Shown here piece after piece: positions 20,408 through 28,800 of a stretch of DNA of 47,625 nucleotides. The notes under the pieces are model-generated. The model saw only the letters and a list, made by a program, of their open reading frames with translations. It searched no databases and was not told the origin of the DNA. Where the stretch lies: contig PLNW01000137.1 of NCBI GenBank assembly GCA_003142855.1, positions 1-47,625 of the forward strand, read 5' to 3'. The stretch's first letter is position 1. Every line of letters starts with the position of its first letter. Source of the stretch: Myxococcales bacterium. GTDB taxonomy: Bacteria > Myxococcota_A > Polyangia > Fen-1088. Made by a program: the position numbers and the translations under genes.

Positions 20408-20600
20408 CTAGCCCAGAACGGTAAGACCGAAGGCGCAAAAATCGCGGTCAAAGGCCAAGCAGGCCATGTCGCTGAGTCGCTGCCGTACGATCACGAACGA
20501 AAGCGCATCACAGTAGGAAATACGCCGTCTGGGAGCGAGACGTCGAAAGATCTCCAGCGCGGCAGCGTGGTCGCCGCGAACGACGGTTGGACCGCGGCCC
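20408..20600 (-). pseudogene. Remnant of a PIN-domain (VapC-like) toxin gene
   Basis: In one minus-strand frame about 60 codons ending at the TAG at 20408 read LEIFRRLAPRRRISYCDALS... followed by DMACLAFDRDFCAFGLTVLG. This is the C-terminal half of a VapC-type PIN domain with its last two acidic sites (Y-C-D-A-L-S and F-D-R-D-F). A stop codon lies upstream in frame and no start or N-terminal half is present. It abuts the dispersed repeat copy A at its 3' end. The 5' limit (about 20600) is approximate. The rest of 20601-20646 contains no gene. Confidence 0.65.
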
Positions 20601-20646
20601 CCTGACGCGCATATAGTTACGTCTCATTCAACCGATAGGTACAATC

Positions 20647-22236
20647 ATGACCACGAGCAAGCGAGCGCTTTTTCTGCTGGCCGCGGGGCTCGTTCCACCC
20701 TTGCTTCTCGTTTCCGCCAGGGCACAGGCCGCTGACGAGCCGCCCGTGCAAGGCGAAGGTCTCACGCTTGCCTACCTGACTGACCTGCACACCAAGGTGC
20801 ACAAGGCCTGGGCCGAGAACTTTCTGGCCATGGCCTCCGCGCGGCTGCCCAAGGACCATCCCGTCAATCTCGCCACGCGCGCTGTGGTGGTGGAACTGGT
20901 GCTGGCCCCAGGCGGTCGCTTGCTCAGCACCGCCGTGACCACCCCGTCAGGCTCGTCGGAGTTCGACACGTCTGCGCTGGACGTGGTCCGCGACAACGCC
21001 CCCTATGCCATCGCGCCCGAGGAGGCCTTTTCCGACGACGGCAACGTTCGCGTCTTGTGGACATTCGCCCGCGATGATCGCCGTTGTTCCGATCTGCGTA
21101 TCGAAAATGCGCAACTTCCCTTGCCGCAGGCGGTGCGTGCTCTGGTGGCCCAAGGTCGCGACCGCACCGCCATCAAGCGCTTGCAGGCAGCCGGCGACGA
21201 CGTGCGCGAGCAGGGGTTCTCGTCTTTTGCCTGGGCCTGGCTCGACAGCGCGCAGCCCGATCAGGGGCTGGCCGTGGCCGCGGCACGCGCCGCCGGGGGT
21301 GACAGTGCGGGAGCTGACAAGCTTCGCCAAGCCGTGCCGCAAGGCGAGCAGGTGGAGACAGCGGCGCGCGGCCTGGCGCGGCTGGCGATTCCCCTGTGCC
21401 CCCTGGTGAAGGAGAAGCTGGAAGGGCCAGCGGGCGAGGCTCGCGGCGTGGCGGTGGCGGTCTTGCGTTTTGGGCTCGAGCGCGAGTGCCTGCCAGGAGT
21501 TCTGGTGGTGGCCAAAGACCGCTCGGCGCCGGAGGCTCAGCGCGTGGCAGCCGTGGAAGCGCTGGGCACTCTCGACGATCCTGAGGCGCACGCGAGCTTG
21601 CAGGCCCTGGCCAAGGATGCGCCGCCAGCCATACGGGCCGCGGCGCTGCTCGCCGGAACGCGACCAGGAACGGGTCGGGGTGCGGTTTTTCATTTGACCG
21701 GGCTTTTGCACGATCCGGCGCCACGGGTGCGCGGAGCCGCGGCTGCGGCTCTGCTGCGGGCCGGGGGCGAGGCGATGGTCCCCCAGCTTTTTCAATTCTT
21801 CAAAGAGAAGGATCCGCGACCCGGCGAGTCTGTGGCCAAGGAACTCGGGACCATGAAGGGCGAAGCCTCGGCCGAAATGCTCGGCAAGCTCGCTCACAGC
21901 AAGAATGATCGGCGTGTTCGCCTGGCCAGCGCGCGCGCCCTGGCCGCGCGCCGCGATCAATTTGCGCACAAAGTGCAGGCCACGCTGGCGGGCGACGGGG
22001 ATGCCGAGCTGCGCTTCCTGGGCAGCGCAGCCGTCGACGCGCAGAAGCGGCTGGCCGCTGCCTCAGCGCCCGACGGCCATGTCTGGCGCGCCTCCTACGC
22101 GGCCCTGGCCGCCGGTTCAGGCCGCCTGGCTGCCGCAGATTGGGTTCTGGTCCAATTCCCCAAGCTGGATCCGCCGGCGCGCGTGGAAATCATGGGCGAG
22201 TGGTTGGCCGGGGCCAAGCCGTCGGTCGAGAAGTAG
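20647..22236 (+). CDS. TonB-like C-terminal domain plus HEAT-repeat periplasmic protein
   Basis: 529 residues with a signal peptide (MTTSKRALFLLAAGLVPPLLLVSARAQA). Residues ~50-150 resemble a TonB C-terminal domain: AWAENFLAMASARLPKDHPVN... VELVLAPGGRLLSTAVTTPSGSSEFDTSALDVVRDNAPYA... VRVLWTFAR. The rest is alpha-helical with HEAT-like repeats (APEAQRVAAVEALGTLDDPEAHASLQALAKDAPPAIRAAAL, then LHDPAPRVRGAAAAALLRAGG and RRVRLASARALAARR). TonB-like domains of this kind are often found in periplasmic proteins without a transmembrane helix. The function is unknown; a scaffold in the envelope is plausible. Copy B of the dispersed repeat follows 4 bp after its stop. Confidence 0.8.
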   Translation: MTTSKRALFLLAAGLVPPLLLVSARAQAADEPPVQGEGLTLAYLTDLHTKVHKAWAENFLAMASARLPKDHPVNLATRAVVVELVLAPGGRLLSTAVTTPSGSSEFDTSALDVVRDNAPYAIAPEEAFSDDGNVRVLWTFARDDRRCSDLRIENAQLPLPQAVRALVAQGRDRTAIKRLQAAGDDVREQGFSSFAWAWLDSAQPDQGLAVAAARAAGGDSAGADKLRQAVPQGEQVETAARGLARLAIPLCPLVKEKLEGPAGEARGVAVAVLRFGLERECLPGVLVVAKDRSAPEAQRVAAVEALGTLDDPEAHASLQALAKDAPPAIRAAALLAGTRPGTGRGAVFHLTGLLHDPAPRVRGAAAAALLRAGGEAMVPQLFQFFKEKDPRPGESVAKELGTMKGEASAEMLGKLAHSKNDRRVRLASARALAARRDQFAHKVQATLAGDGDAELRFLGSAAVDAQKRLAAASAPDGHVWRASYAALAAGSGRLAAADWVLVQFPKLDPPARVEIMGEWLAGAKPSVEK

Positions 22237-22240
22237 CAAC

Positions 22241-22318
22241 GCCGGCGAGGGCGCGCGCGAAGCGCGCGGGGTGGGCAGGGTGGCGGGCCGTCCCGAAGTC
22301 CCCGAAGGGGAAAGCCGG
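22241..22318 (+). repeat. Dispersed ~80 bp GC-rich repeat, copy B
   Basis: It starts 4 bp after the stop at 22236, in the same orientation as copy A. It keeps the CGCGCG hairpin and the CCCC-GAA-GGGG hairpin. The remaining 22319-22442 shows no gene; it leads to the convergent hepT end. Confidence 0.75.
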
Positions 22319-22442
22319 TTGCCGGAGCCGGCTCGACAGCCTCGCCGCCTCCTCCGCTCGACTCCCGCAAACGGCTACTATATCTGTCAACTCTAACGCC
22401 TATGCGCTGGAGGGGTGCCTTCGATGTTCGAGAGGCGGCGCT

Positions 22443-22874
22443 CTAGCGCTTTCCTACGGCCTCAAGCGCCGCCATGGCCGCCAAGAACGCGCGCAGGTCG
22501 GCCGGCCCTTGCATGGCCGTTTTGTGGACACGGGCCATGTCCAAGTCTTCGTAGGCGTGGGCCACGACATTACGGAAGCCGGCGGCGCGAGTCAGGCGTT
22601 CGGAAAGACCGGCTTCTATGACGCCGGCACTTGAGAGCTTGCGGAAGGCTTCGCCGTAGCTCGTGGGCGAGCCGAGGCCGGATTTCACGCAGGTCGAGAC
22701 CGCCAGGTCGATGACGACTTGCACTGCCTGCCAGAGATGAAGGATGACAGCGTCGGACTCGACGGTCATGGGCCGCAGATCCTCGGGGAGGGCGGGAAGC
22801 AGATCAGCGACACGTCGGAGGTGACGTTCGATGGCCGCCGCCTTTTCTGCCAGTACCGCCGTGTCGGGGCTCAT
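22443..22874 (-). CDS. hepT: HepT-type HEPN toxin (DUF86)
   Basis: 143 residues from the ATG at 22874. It has the HEPN ribonuclease signature R-x4-H-x-Y as RNVVAHAY (Arg101, His106, Tyr108), inside a four-helix fold (AVILHLWQAVQVVIDLAVSTCVK, GEAFRKLSSAGVI). Known HepT proteins act as toxins that are inactivated by AMPylation from the paired MntA. Its ATG overlaps the mntA stop by 4 bp. Confidence 0.92.
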   Translation of the reverse strand: MSPDTAVLAEKAAAIERHLRRVADLLPALPEDLRPMTVESDAVILHLWQAVQVVIDLAVSTCVKSGLGSPTSYGEAFRKLSSAGVIEAGLSERLTRAAGFRNVVAHAYEDLDMARVHKTAMQGPADLRAFLAAMAALEAVGKR

Positions 22875-23254
22875 GCTGCTTGCAAGCCGTCGAGGATTTG
22901 TCTGTAGGCCGCGCGCAGCACAGGTTCGACATCGCACCAGAAGCTGGCGGCGTCTATTTGGAACGTCTGGAAGATTCCGGTCTCGTCCTCGAACACAGGT
23001 TTTCCGCCAACCGCAACCTGGATTCTCAGCAGGGCGCTGGCCTTGGACAGGTCGACCAGATCGACAAGGTCCGTGCCGAGGATTTCCATCAGGCGCTCGC
23101 GCAACAACTCCTCGTCAAGAGTACCGCCGGCCAGGTAGCCGAAGTCCCAGTCGGACTGGCCGTGTACCTGCCCGAGGACACGAGAGCCGAAGAGCACCAG
23201 CAGCCTAAGACCGGCCTGCCGGGCAGATTGTGCCAGCGCCTGCTCGGGAACCAT
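22871..23254 (-). CDS. mntA: MntA-type minimal nucleotidyltransferase antitoxin
   Basis: 127 residues. The nucleotidyltransferase motif is GSRVLGQVHGQSDWDFGYL: Gly23-Ser24 followed after ten residues by Asp35-x-Asp37. VDLVDLSKASALLRIQVAVGGKPVFED completes the core. In characterised modules MntA AMPylates the HepT Tyr of the R-x4-H-x-Y motif, silencing it. It lies upstream of hepT with a 4 bp overlap. A -10-like TAGAAT (minus strand, 23261-23266) sits only a few bases from the start, so the transcript may be nearly leaderless. Confidence 0.9.
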   Translation of the reverse strand: MVPEQALAQSARQAGLRLLVLFGSRVLGQVHGQSDWDFGYLAGGTLDEELLRERLMEILGTDLVDLVDLSKASALLRIQVAVGGKPVFEDETGIFQTFQIDAASFWCDVEPVLRAAYRQILDGLQAA

Positions 23255-23309
23255 GGCCCCATTCTACGCGATCCGGCAGAGTACACCACCACCCCCACGC
23301 TCGTCGGCC

Positions 23310-23413
23310 CGGTTCCCGGCTTCCGGCCACCGGCGCCGGCCACCGGCGCCGGCCACCGGCCACCGGTTCCGGCTCCGGCCCCCGGCCTCCGGCCCCCGGT
23401 TCCGGTTCCGGCC
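23310..23413. repeat. GC-rich low-complexity tandem repeat
   Basis: Units of about 13 bp (CCGGCCACCGGCG and variants) repeat twice exactly and then decay into CCGGTTCCGG/CCGGCCCC patterns. The tract fills most of the 23255-23498 gap between the MntA/HepT module and the next operon. No coding function is evident. Confidence 0.7.
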
Positions 23414-23498
23414 AAGGCCACGACCTTCTGCGGCTATCGTGGCTCAGGCCGATGGTGGTTCGCCGCCTCGGTCGTGATATACGGTTGCACTTCTGAAC

Positions 23499-24161
23499 AT
23501 GGCAGCGGCTGCGTTCTATGACCTCGACGGCACCCTGTGTCGTACAAACCTGGTGCACGCCTTCGCTTACAACGCGCGCAACCAGCAGGGTCTGTGGAGG
23601 AGCGTGACCCGCACGGCGTCGACCGTGGCCAGCATTCCCTTGTTCCTGGCTGCCGACGCGTTCAACCGACGGCTCTTCAACGACATCTTTTTCCGCCGCT
23701 ACCGGGGTGAGTCCGAGGACCGCTTGCGCTACCTGGCCCAGGAGCTGTTCGACACGGTCATCCGGCCGTCCATCTTCCCAGGCAGCTACCAACTGGTGGA
23801 CAAGTCGCGCCGACTGGGATTGCGCCAGGTGCTGGTCACGGGCGCGCTGGACCTCACCGCGGCGCCGCTGGTGCGCCACCTGGGCTTGGACGACTCCGTC
23901 ACCAACCGACTGGAGTTCGTGGACGGCAAGGCCACCGGGCGCCTCTTGCCGCCGGTGATGGCCGCCGCCACCAAGGCCAGCTGGATTCGCGTCTACGCCG
24001 AGAAGGAAGGACTCAATCTCACCGAGTGCTACAGCTACTCGGACAGCATGAGCGATCTGCCCATGCTGTCGGTGGTGGGCCACCCCACCGCGGTCAACCC
24101 GGATTTTCGCCTGAGGAACACAGCTCTACAACATGACTGGCCCATTCTGGATTTGCGTTAG
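23499..24161 (+). CDS. HAD-family (subclass IB, SerB-like) phosphatase
   Basis: 220 residues. HAD motif I is FYDLDGTL (nucleophile Asp8, acid Asp10). Motif II is the VTGALDLTA Thr, and motif IV is SYSDSMSDLPML with both acidic residues. The spacing and the helical cap after motif I (NLVHAFAYNARNQQG...) fit the phosphoserine-phosphatase-like IB subclass, which also includes lipid phosphatases. It is the first gene of a same-strand operon: 12 bp to the LarA-like gene. In the myxobacterial ether-lipid (elb) locus a phosphatase of this kind precedes a DUF2088 gene, as recalled from literature, so a lipid-phosphate substrate is plausible. Confidence 0.88.
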   Translation: MAAAAFYDLDGTLCRTNLVHAFAYNARNQQGLWRSVTRTASTVASIPLFLAADAFNRRLFNDIFFRRYRGESEDRLRYLAQELFDTVIRPSIFPGSYQLVDKSRRLGLRQVLVTGALDLTAAPLVRHLGLDDSVTNRLEFVDGKATGRLLPPVMAAATKASWIRVYAEKEGLNLTECYSYSDSMSDLPMLSVVGHPTAVNPDFRLRNTALQHDWPILDLR

Positions 24162-24173
24162 CATGAGGCCCCG

Positions 24174-25802
24174 ATGAACAAGCGCGAAGCCAAGCCGGTG
24201 CGCGGGCCCGTGCCCCGCCACAAGGAAGACGATCAAGTCGTCTACATCGACAACAACTCTGCGCCCCGGATCATCTTCTCGGGCACCGACCTTTTGTTCG
24301 AGGACCTGCCCATCGGCACGCGGGTCATCTACGCCAAGCCGCCCATCGAGGGGCTGGCCAATCCCGGCGCTGCCATTCGATACGCGCTCAACCATCCCCT
24401 GGGCAGCGAGCCGCTTTACACCCAGCTTTCGCCCGGCATGCGCGTGACCATCGCGGTGGACGACATCAGCTTGCCCCTGCCGCCCATGATCACGCCCGAC
24501 ATCCGGCAGACCATGCTCGAGATCTTGCTTGAGATCCTCGACGCCAACGGGGTGGACGATGTGCACATCATCATCGCGCTGGGGTCCGCGCACCGGCGCA
24601 TGACCCCGGCGGAGATGAAGCGCATGGTGGGCAAGAAGATCTACGACGCCTTCTACCCCGACCGCTATTACAACCTGGACGCCGAGGATCCCGACGGATT
24701 CGTCCCCTTGGGCAAGACCGCCTACGGCGAGCCGGTCAACATCAACCGTCGCTGCGTCGAGAGCGATCTGGTCATCTACGCCAACGTGACCTTGGTACCC
24801 ATGGATGGAGGCCACAAGTCGGTGGCGGTTGGGCTGTGCGACTACGAAAGCGTGCGTGTCCACCATGAGCCAGAAACCATCGCGGCCTGCAACAGCCTGA
24901 TGGATCCGCCCCAGTCCATGCTGGCGACCAAGCTGGCCCGGATGGGAGCCATCGTCGATCAGCACATGAATGTGTTTCACATCGAGACCGCGCTCAACAA
25001 CCGCATGTTCGCCTCGCCGCTGGCCTTCCTGGGCAAGAACGAGGACGAGTTCTCTGAGTTCGATCGCTTGAAGGCCGAAGCCCTGCGCCTGACCCTGTCC
25101 AAGATGCCGGAGGTGGCCAAGCGCAAGATGTTCAACGCCATTCCGGCCCCCTATCAATTGATCGCGTGCTACGCCGGCAGGGCCGATCCGGTGCACGAGC
25201 GCATCGTGGCCAAGCTCAACGACCAGTATCTGGTCAAGGTGAAGGGCCAGAGCGACATCGTCATCTTCCCCATCCCCTACATCTCACCCTACAACGTCAA
25301 CTCGATCCTCAACCCCATCCTGCTGCAGGTGATGGCGCTGGGATACTTCCACCACTTCTATCGGGGCCAGCCGGTGCTGAGAAAGGGCGGGGCGCTGATT
25401 CTCTGTCACCCCTGCCATGACGAGTTCGATCACGAGTACCACCCGAGCTACATCGAGTTCTTCAACCGGCTGTTGCCCGAGACGCGCGATTCACACGAGC
25501 TGCGCAACAAGTATGAAGAGGAGTTCGCGCGCAATCCCAGCTACGTCGAGATGTACCGGCGCGGCCACGCCTACCACGGCACCCATCCCTTCTTCATGTG
25601 GTACTGGGGCGAGGCGGGTCGCCGGCACGTGGGCAAGATCATCGCGGCGGGCGCGAAGAACGCGCATGTGCCGGCCACCTTGGGCTGGGACCGTTCGGAG
25701 TCGCTGACCGAAGCGATTGCCATGGCGCGATCCTTCGTCGGCCCCTCGGCGTCGATCACCCTGATGAAATGGCCACCCATCGTGATGGCCGACGTGGAGT
25801 AG
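24174..25802 (+). CDS. LarA-like (lactate racemase N-domain, DUF2088) protein
   Basis: 542 residues, longer than typical LarA (~420). LarA uses a nickel-pincer nucleotide bound to Lys and His to move a hydride at an alpha-hydroxy acid. Recognisable segments: VAVDDISLPLP (Asp97-Asp98), LGSAHRRMTPAEM (His140, aligning with His108 of L. plantarum LarA), GGHKSVAVGL (Lys215) and VRVHHEPETI (His231). Lys215 and His231 are 16 apart, exactly the spacing of the cofactor Lys184 and nickel ligand His200 in LarA. The position of LarA His174 has no His here, so the chemistry may differ from racemisation. A C-terminal extension ends in LMKWPPIVMADVE. 10 bp separate it from the downstream megaenzyme gene. 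No larB, larC or larE is in the window. Confidence 0.85.
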   Translation: MNKREAKPVRGPVPRHKEDDQVVYIDNNSAPRIIFSGTDLLFEDLPIGTRVIYAKPPIEGLANPGAAIRYALNHPLGSEPLYTQLSPGMRVTIAVDDISLPLPPMITPDIRQTMLEILLEILDANGVDDVHIIIALGSAHRRMTPAEMKRMVGKKIYDAFYPDRYYNLDAEDPDGFVPLGKTAYGEPVNINRRCVESDLVIYANVTLVPMDGGHKSVAVGLCDYESVRVHHEPETIAACNSLMDPPQSMLATKLARMGAIVDQHMNVFHIETALNNRMFASPLAFLGKNEDEFSEFDRLKAEALRLTLSKMPEVAKRKMFNAIPAPYQLIACYAGRADPVHERIVAKLNDQYLVKVKGQSDIVIFPIPYISPYNVNSILNPILLQVMALGYFHHFYRGQPVLRKGGALILCHPCHDEFDHEYHPSYIEFFNRLLPETRDSHELRNKYEEEFARNPSYVEMYRRGHAYHGTHPFFMWYWGEAGRRHVGKIIAAGAKNAHVPATLGWDRSESLTEAIAMARSFVGPSASITLMKWPPIVMADVE

Positions 25803-25812
25803 CCGCAAGCCG

Positions 25813-28800
25813 ATGAATTCGCCTGCAGGCAACACCAATTCCGTACTCTCGCCACGCGAGATCTACCGAGGGCGAAACGTCTTCATCCTGGGCAGCACGG
25901 GCTTCCTCGGCAAAGTGCTACTCAGCATGCTGTTGCATCGCTTTCCGGAAATCGGCCGGGTGTACGTGATGGTGCGGCGGGGGACGGGCACTTCCAGCGA
26001 GAAGCGCTTCTGGGAGAATGTGGTGCCCTCGCGAACCTTCGATCCCCTGCGCGAGAAGTTCGGCGGTGCGGACGGTCTGCACGAGTTCTTGGCCCAGAAG
26101 ATTCGCGTCGTCGACGGCGACATCACCGAGGACAACCTGGGCCTGAGCGAGGAGCAAGCGGCCGCGGTGGCGGCTGACATCAGCGTGGTCATCAATACGT
26201 CGGGCAAGGTGACCTTCAACCCGCCGCTGGAGTCGGCCCTGCGCACCAACGTGCAGGGAACCAAGAACGTGATCGCCTTCGTCAAGCGCATGCAGCGGCC
26301 CGCGCTGATTCACACCAGCACCTGCTTCGTGGCTGGCAACCGCAGTGGCAACGTGTGGGAGAGCGAGCCACCCGACGGCTATTTCCCGCGCCGGCAGGAG
26401 TTGGCGGGAACGCACTTCTCGGTCGAGCAGGAGATCGCCGACTGCGGCCGCATCGCGGTCGAGGTGCGCGCCCAGGCCGACGACGCGCAAGTGGTCGCGC
26501 GGCTGCGCCAGCGGGCGCGTGAGGCGCTGCTGGAGCAGCACCGCGATCCCGACGACGAAGTCACGCTCAAGCTGGCGGTGGCGCGTGAACGCAAGGACTG
26601 GGTGCGGGCTGAGCTGACCCAACGGGGCATCGCGCGCGCCCAGGACTGGGGCTGGCCCAACATCTACACCTACACCAAGAGCATGGCCGAGCAACTGGTG
26701 GCGCGCGAGAGCAGCATCGTGCGTTCCATCGTGCGGCCGGCCATCGTGGAAAGCTCGCTGGAATACCCGTTCCAGGGCTGGAACGAGGGTTTCACCACCT
26801 CGGCACCTCTCGTGTACTTGGCGCTCAAGGGCCAGAACCTCTTGCCGGTGTCCGAGTCGCTCATCCTCGACGTGGTGCCGGTCGACTACATTGCCGCTGC
26901 GATACTGATGGTGGCGGCGCAGGCTTGCGTCGAGCAGCCGGAGTTGGTGCACCAGTTGGCGGCCGGCGATCTCAATCCCTCGTACATCGGCCGGGTGACC
27001 ACGCTGACCGGGCTGTACAAGCGTAGGCGTTTTCAGGACAAGGAGGTGGGCAACAAGTTCCTCAACCAACTGGCCGCGCGCATGGAGTTCCGGCCGGTGA
27101 CCTACGAGGAATACGACAAGAAGTCGTTGCCCCTGGTCAACCGCGTGGCCGAGCGCGCATCCGAGACCCTGGACCGCGTGCGACCGCGCTGGGCCGGGGG
27201 TCGTTTCGCTGAGCTGGTCGATCGGGTCAAGAAGAAAGTCGACGAGGTCACGCGTGTCACCAAGGAGGCGGGCGAGAACATCGATCTGTTCCGACCCTTC
27301 ATCTTGGACAACGCGTATGTCTTGCGGGCCGACCACATCCGGGCGTTGCGCGACCGGCTGCCGGCCGAGGAACGCGCGCTTCTGCCCTGGTCACCCGAGA
27401 CCATCGATTGGTACGACTACTTCCTCAACATCCACTTCCCCGGGCTGCAGAAGTGGGTGTTGCCCGAACTGGACGAGACCTACGCGGCCAAACCCAAGAG
27501 CGTGTACGCGTACCACGACCTGCTGGAACTGTTCAACACCACCACCAAGCTGCACGCCACCCGCGTGGCTTTGCGCATGGAACGGGGCAAGCGGCAGGAG
27601 TCGTACAGCTACCAGAACCTGCAAGAACTGGCCACCCGCGCCGGCACCTTCCTGGTGGGCGAGAAGGTCCGGCCCGGCGATCGCGTGATTCTCTACGCCA
27701 AGAACGCCCCCGAGTGGTCCATGGCTTTCTTTGGCGTGATCAAGGCGGGCGGGACTGTGGCGCCGGTGGCGCATGATTCGACCACGTCCGAGCTGGTGAA
27801 CATCGCGCGCGCCTCGGGCGCGGTGGGTTTGATCATCGGCGAGGACTTGCTGGACAAGCGTCCCGATCTTGCAGCCGCTCTTTCCAAGGAAGGCTTGCCC
27901 ACGCGGCTGTGGCCTTTCGAGTCGGTGTTCGCCCTGCAGCCGCTGGCTGTCGAAGAGGAGCGCGGGCGCGCGCTGGTGAGCAAGCACAACCCGGATGCGG
28001 TGGCTTCCCTCATCTTCACCTCGGGCACCACCGGACATCCCAAGGGGGTGATGCTGACTCATCGGAATTTCACCTTCATGGTGTCCGAGTTGTTGCGCAC
28101 CTTCGACCTGGGGCCCACCGACGGCATGCTCTCCGTGCTGCCCTTGCACCACACCTTCGAGTTCTCGACCGGGCTGCTGGTCCCGCTGGCGCGCGGGGCG
28201 CGCATCACCTATCTGCAAGAGCTGACCGGCGACGCCATCAGCAACGTGCTCAAGACGGGTAAGATCACCGCCATTGTGGGCGTGCCCGCGGTGTGGGAGA
28301 CGCTGCGCCGGCGGGTCTTGCAGAAGTTCTCCGATCGCTCTGCCGTCGTGGAATCGCTGGTCAACGCACTGACGCGGGCCAATTTCGAGTTGCGCTCGCG
28401 CACCGGAATCGATCTGGGCATGTTCGTCTTCTTTCCCGTGCACAAGGGGTTTGGCGGGCGCGTGCGCTACATGATCAGCGGTGGGTCGTCGCTCCCCCCT
28501 GAAGTGCTCAAGACCTTCTACGGCATGGGTTTCGACTTCTTCGAGGGCTACGGCCTGACCGAGACCGCGCCGGTGCTTTCGGTCACCACGCCCAAGAAGA
28601 AGCCCGTGCTCGGGTCGGTGGGCCAGCCCCTACCCGGCGTCGAGATCAAGATCGACAGCCCCGACGCCTCGGGCGTGGGCGAGGTGATCGCGCGCGGGCG
28701 CAACGTGATGGCCGGCTACTGGGAAAACCCGGAAGCGACGGCCCAGGCCATTCGCGACGGTTGGTTCCATACCGGCGATCTGGGGCGCTTCGACGGGGAC

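Noticed and set aside
23310..23413. CCGGCCACCGGCG repeats as a CRISPR array.
   Set aside because: Repeats are 13 bp, contiguous and without unique spacers, and no cas genes are present.
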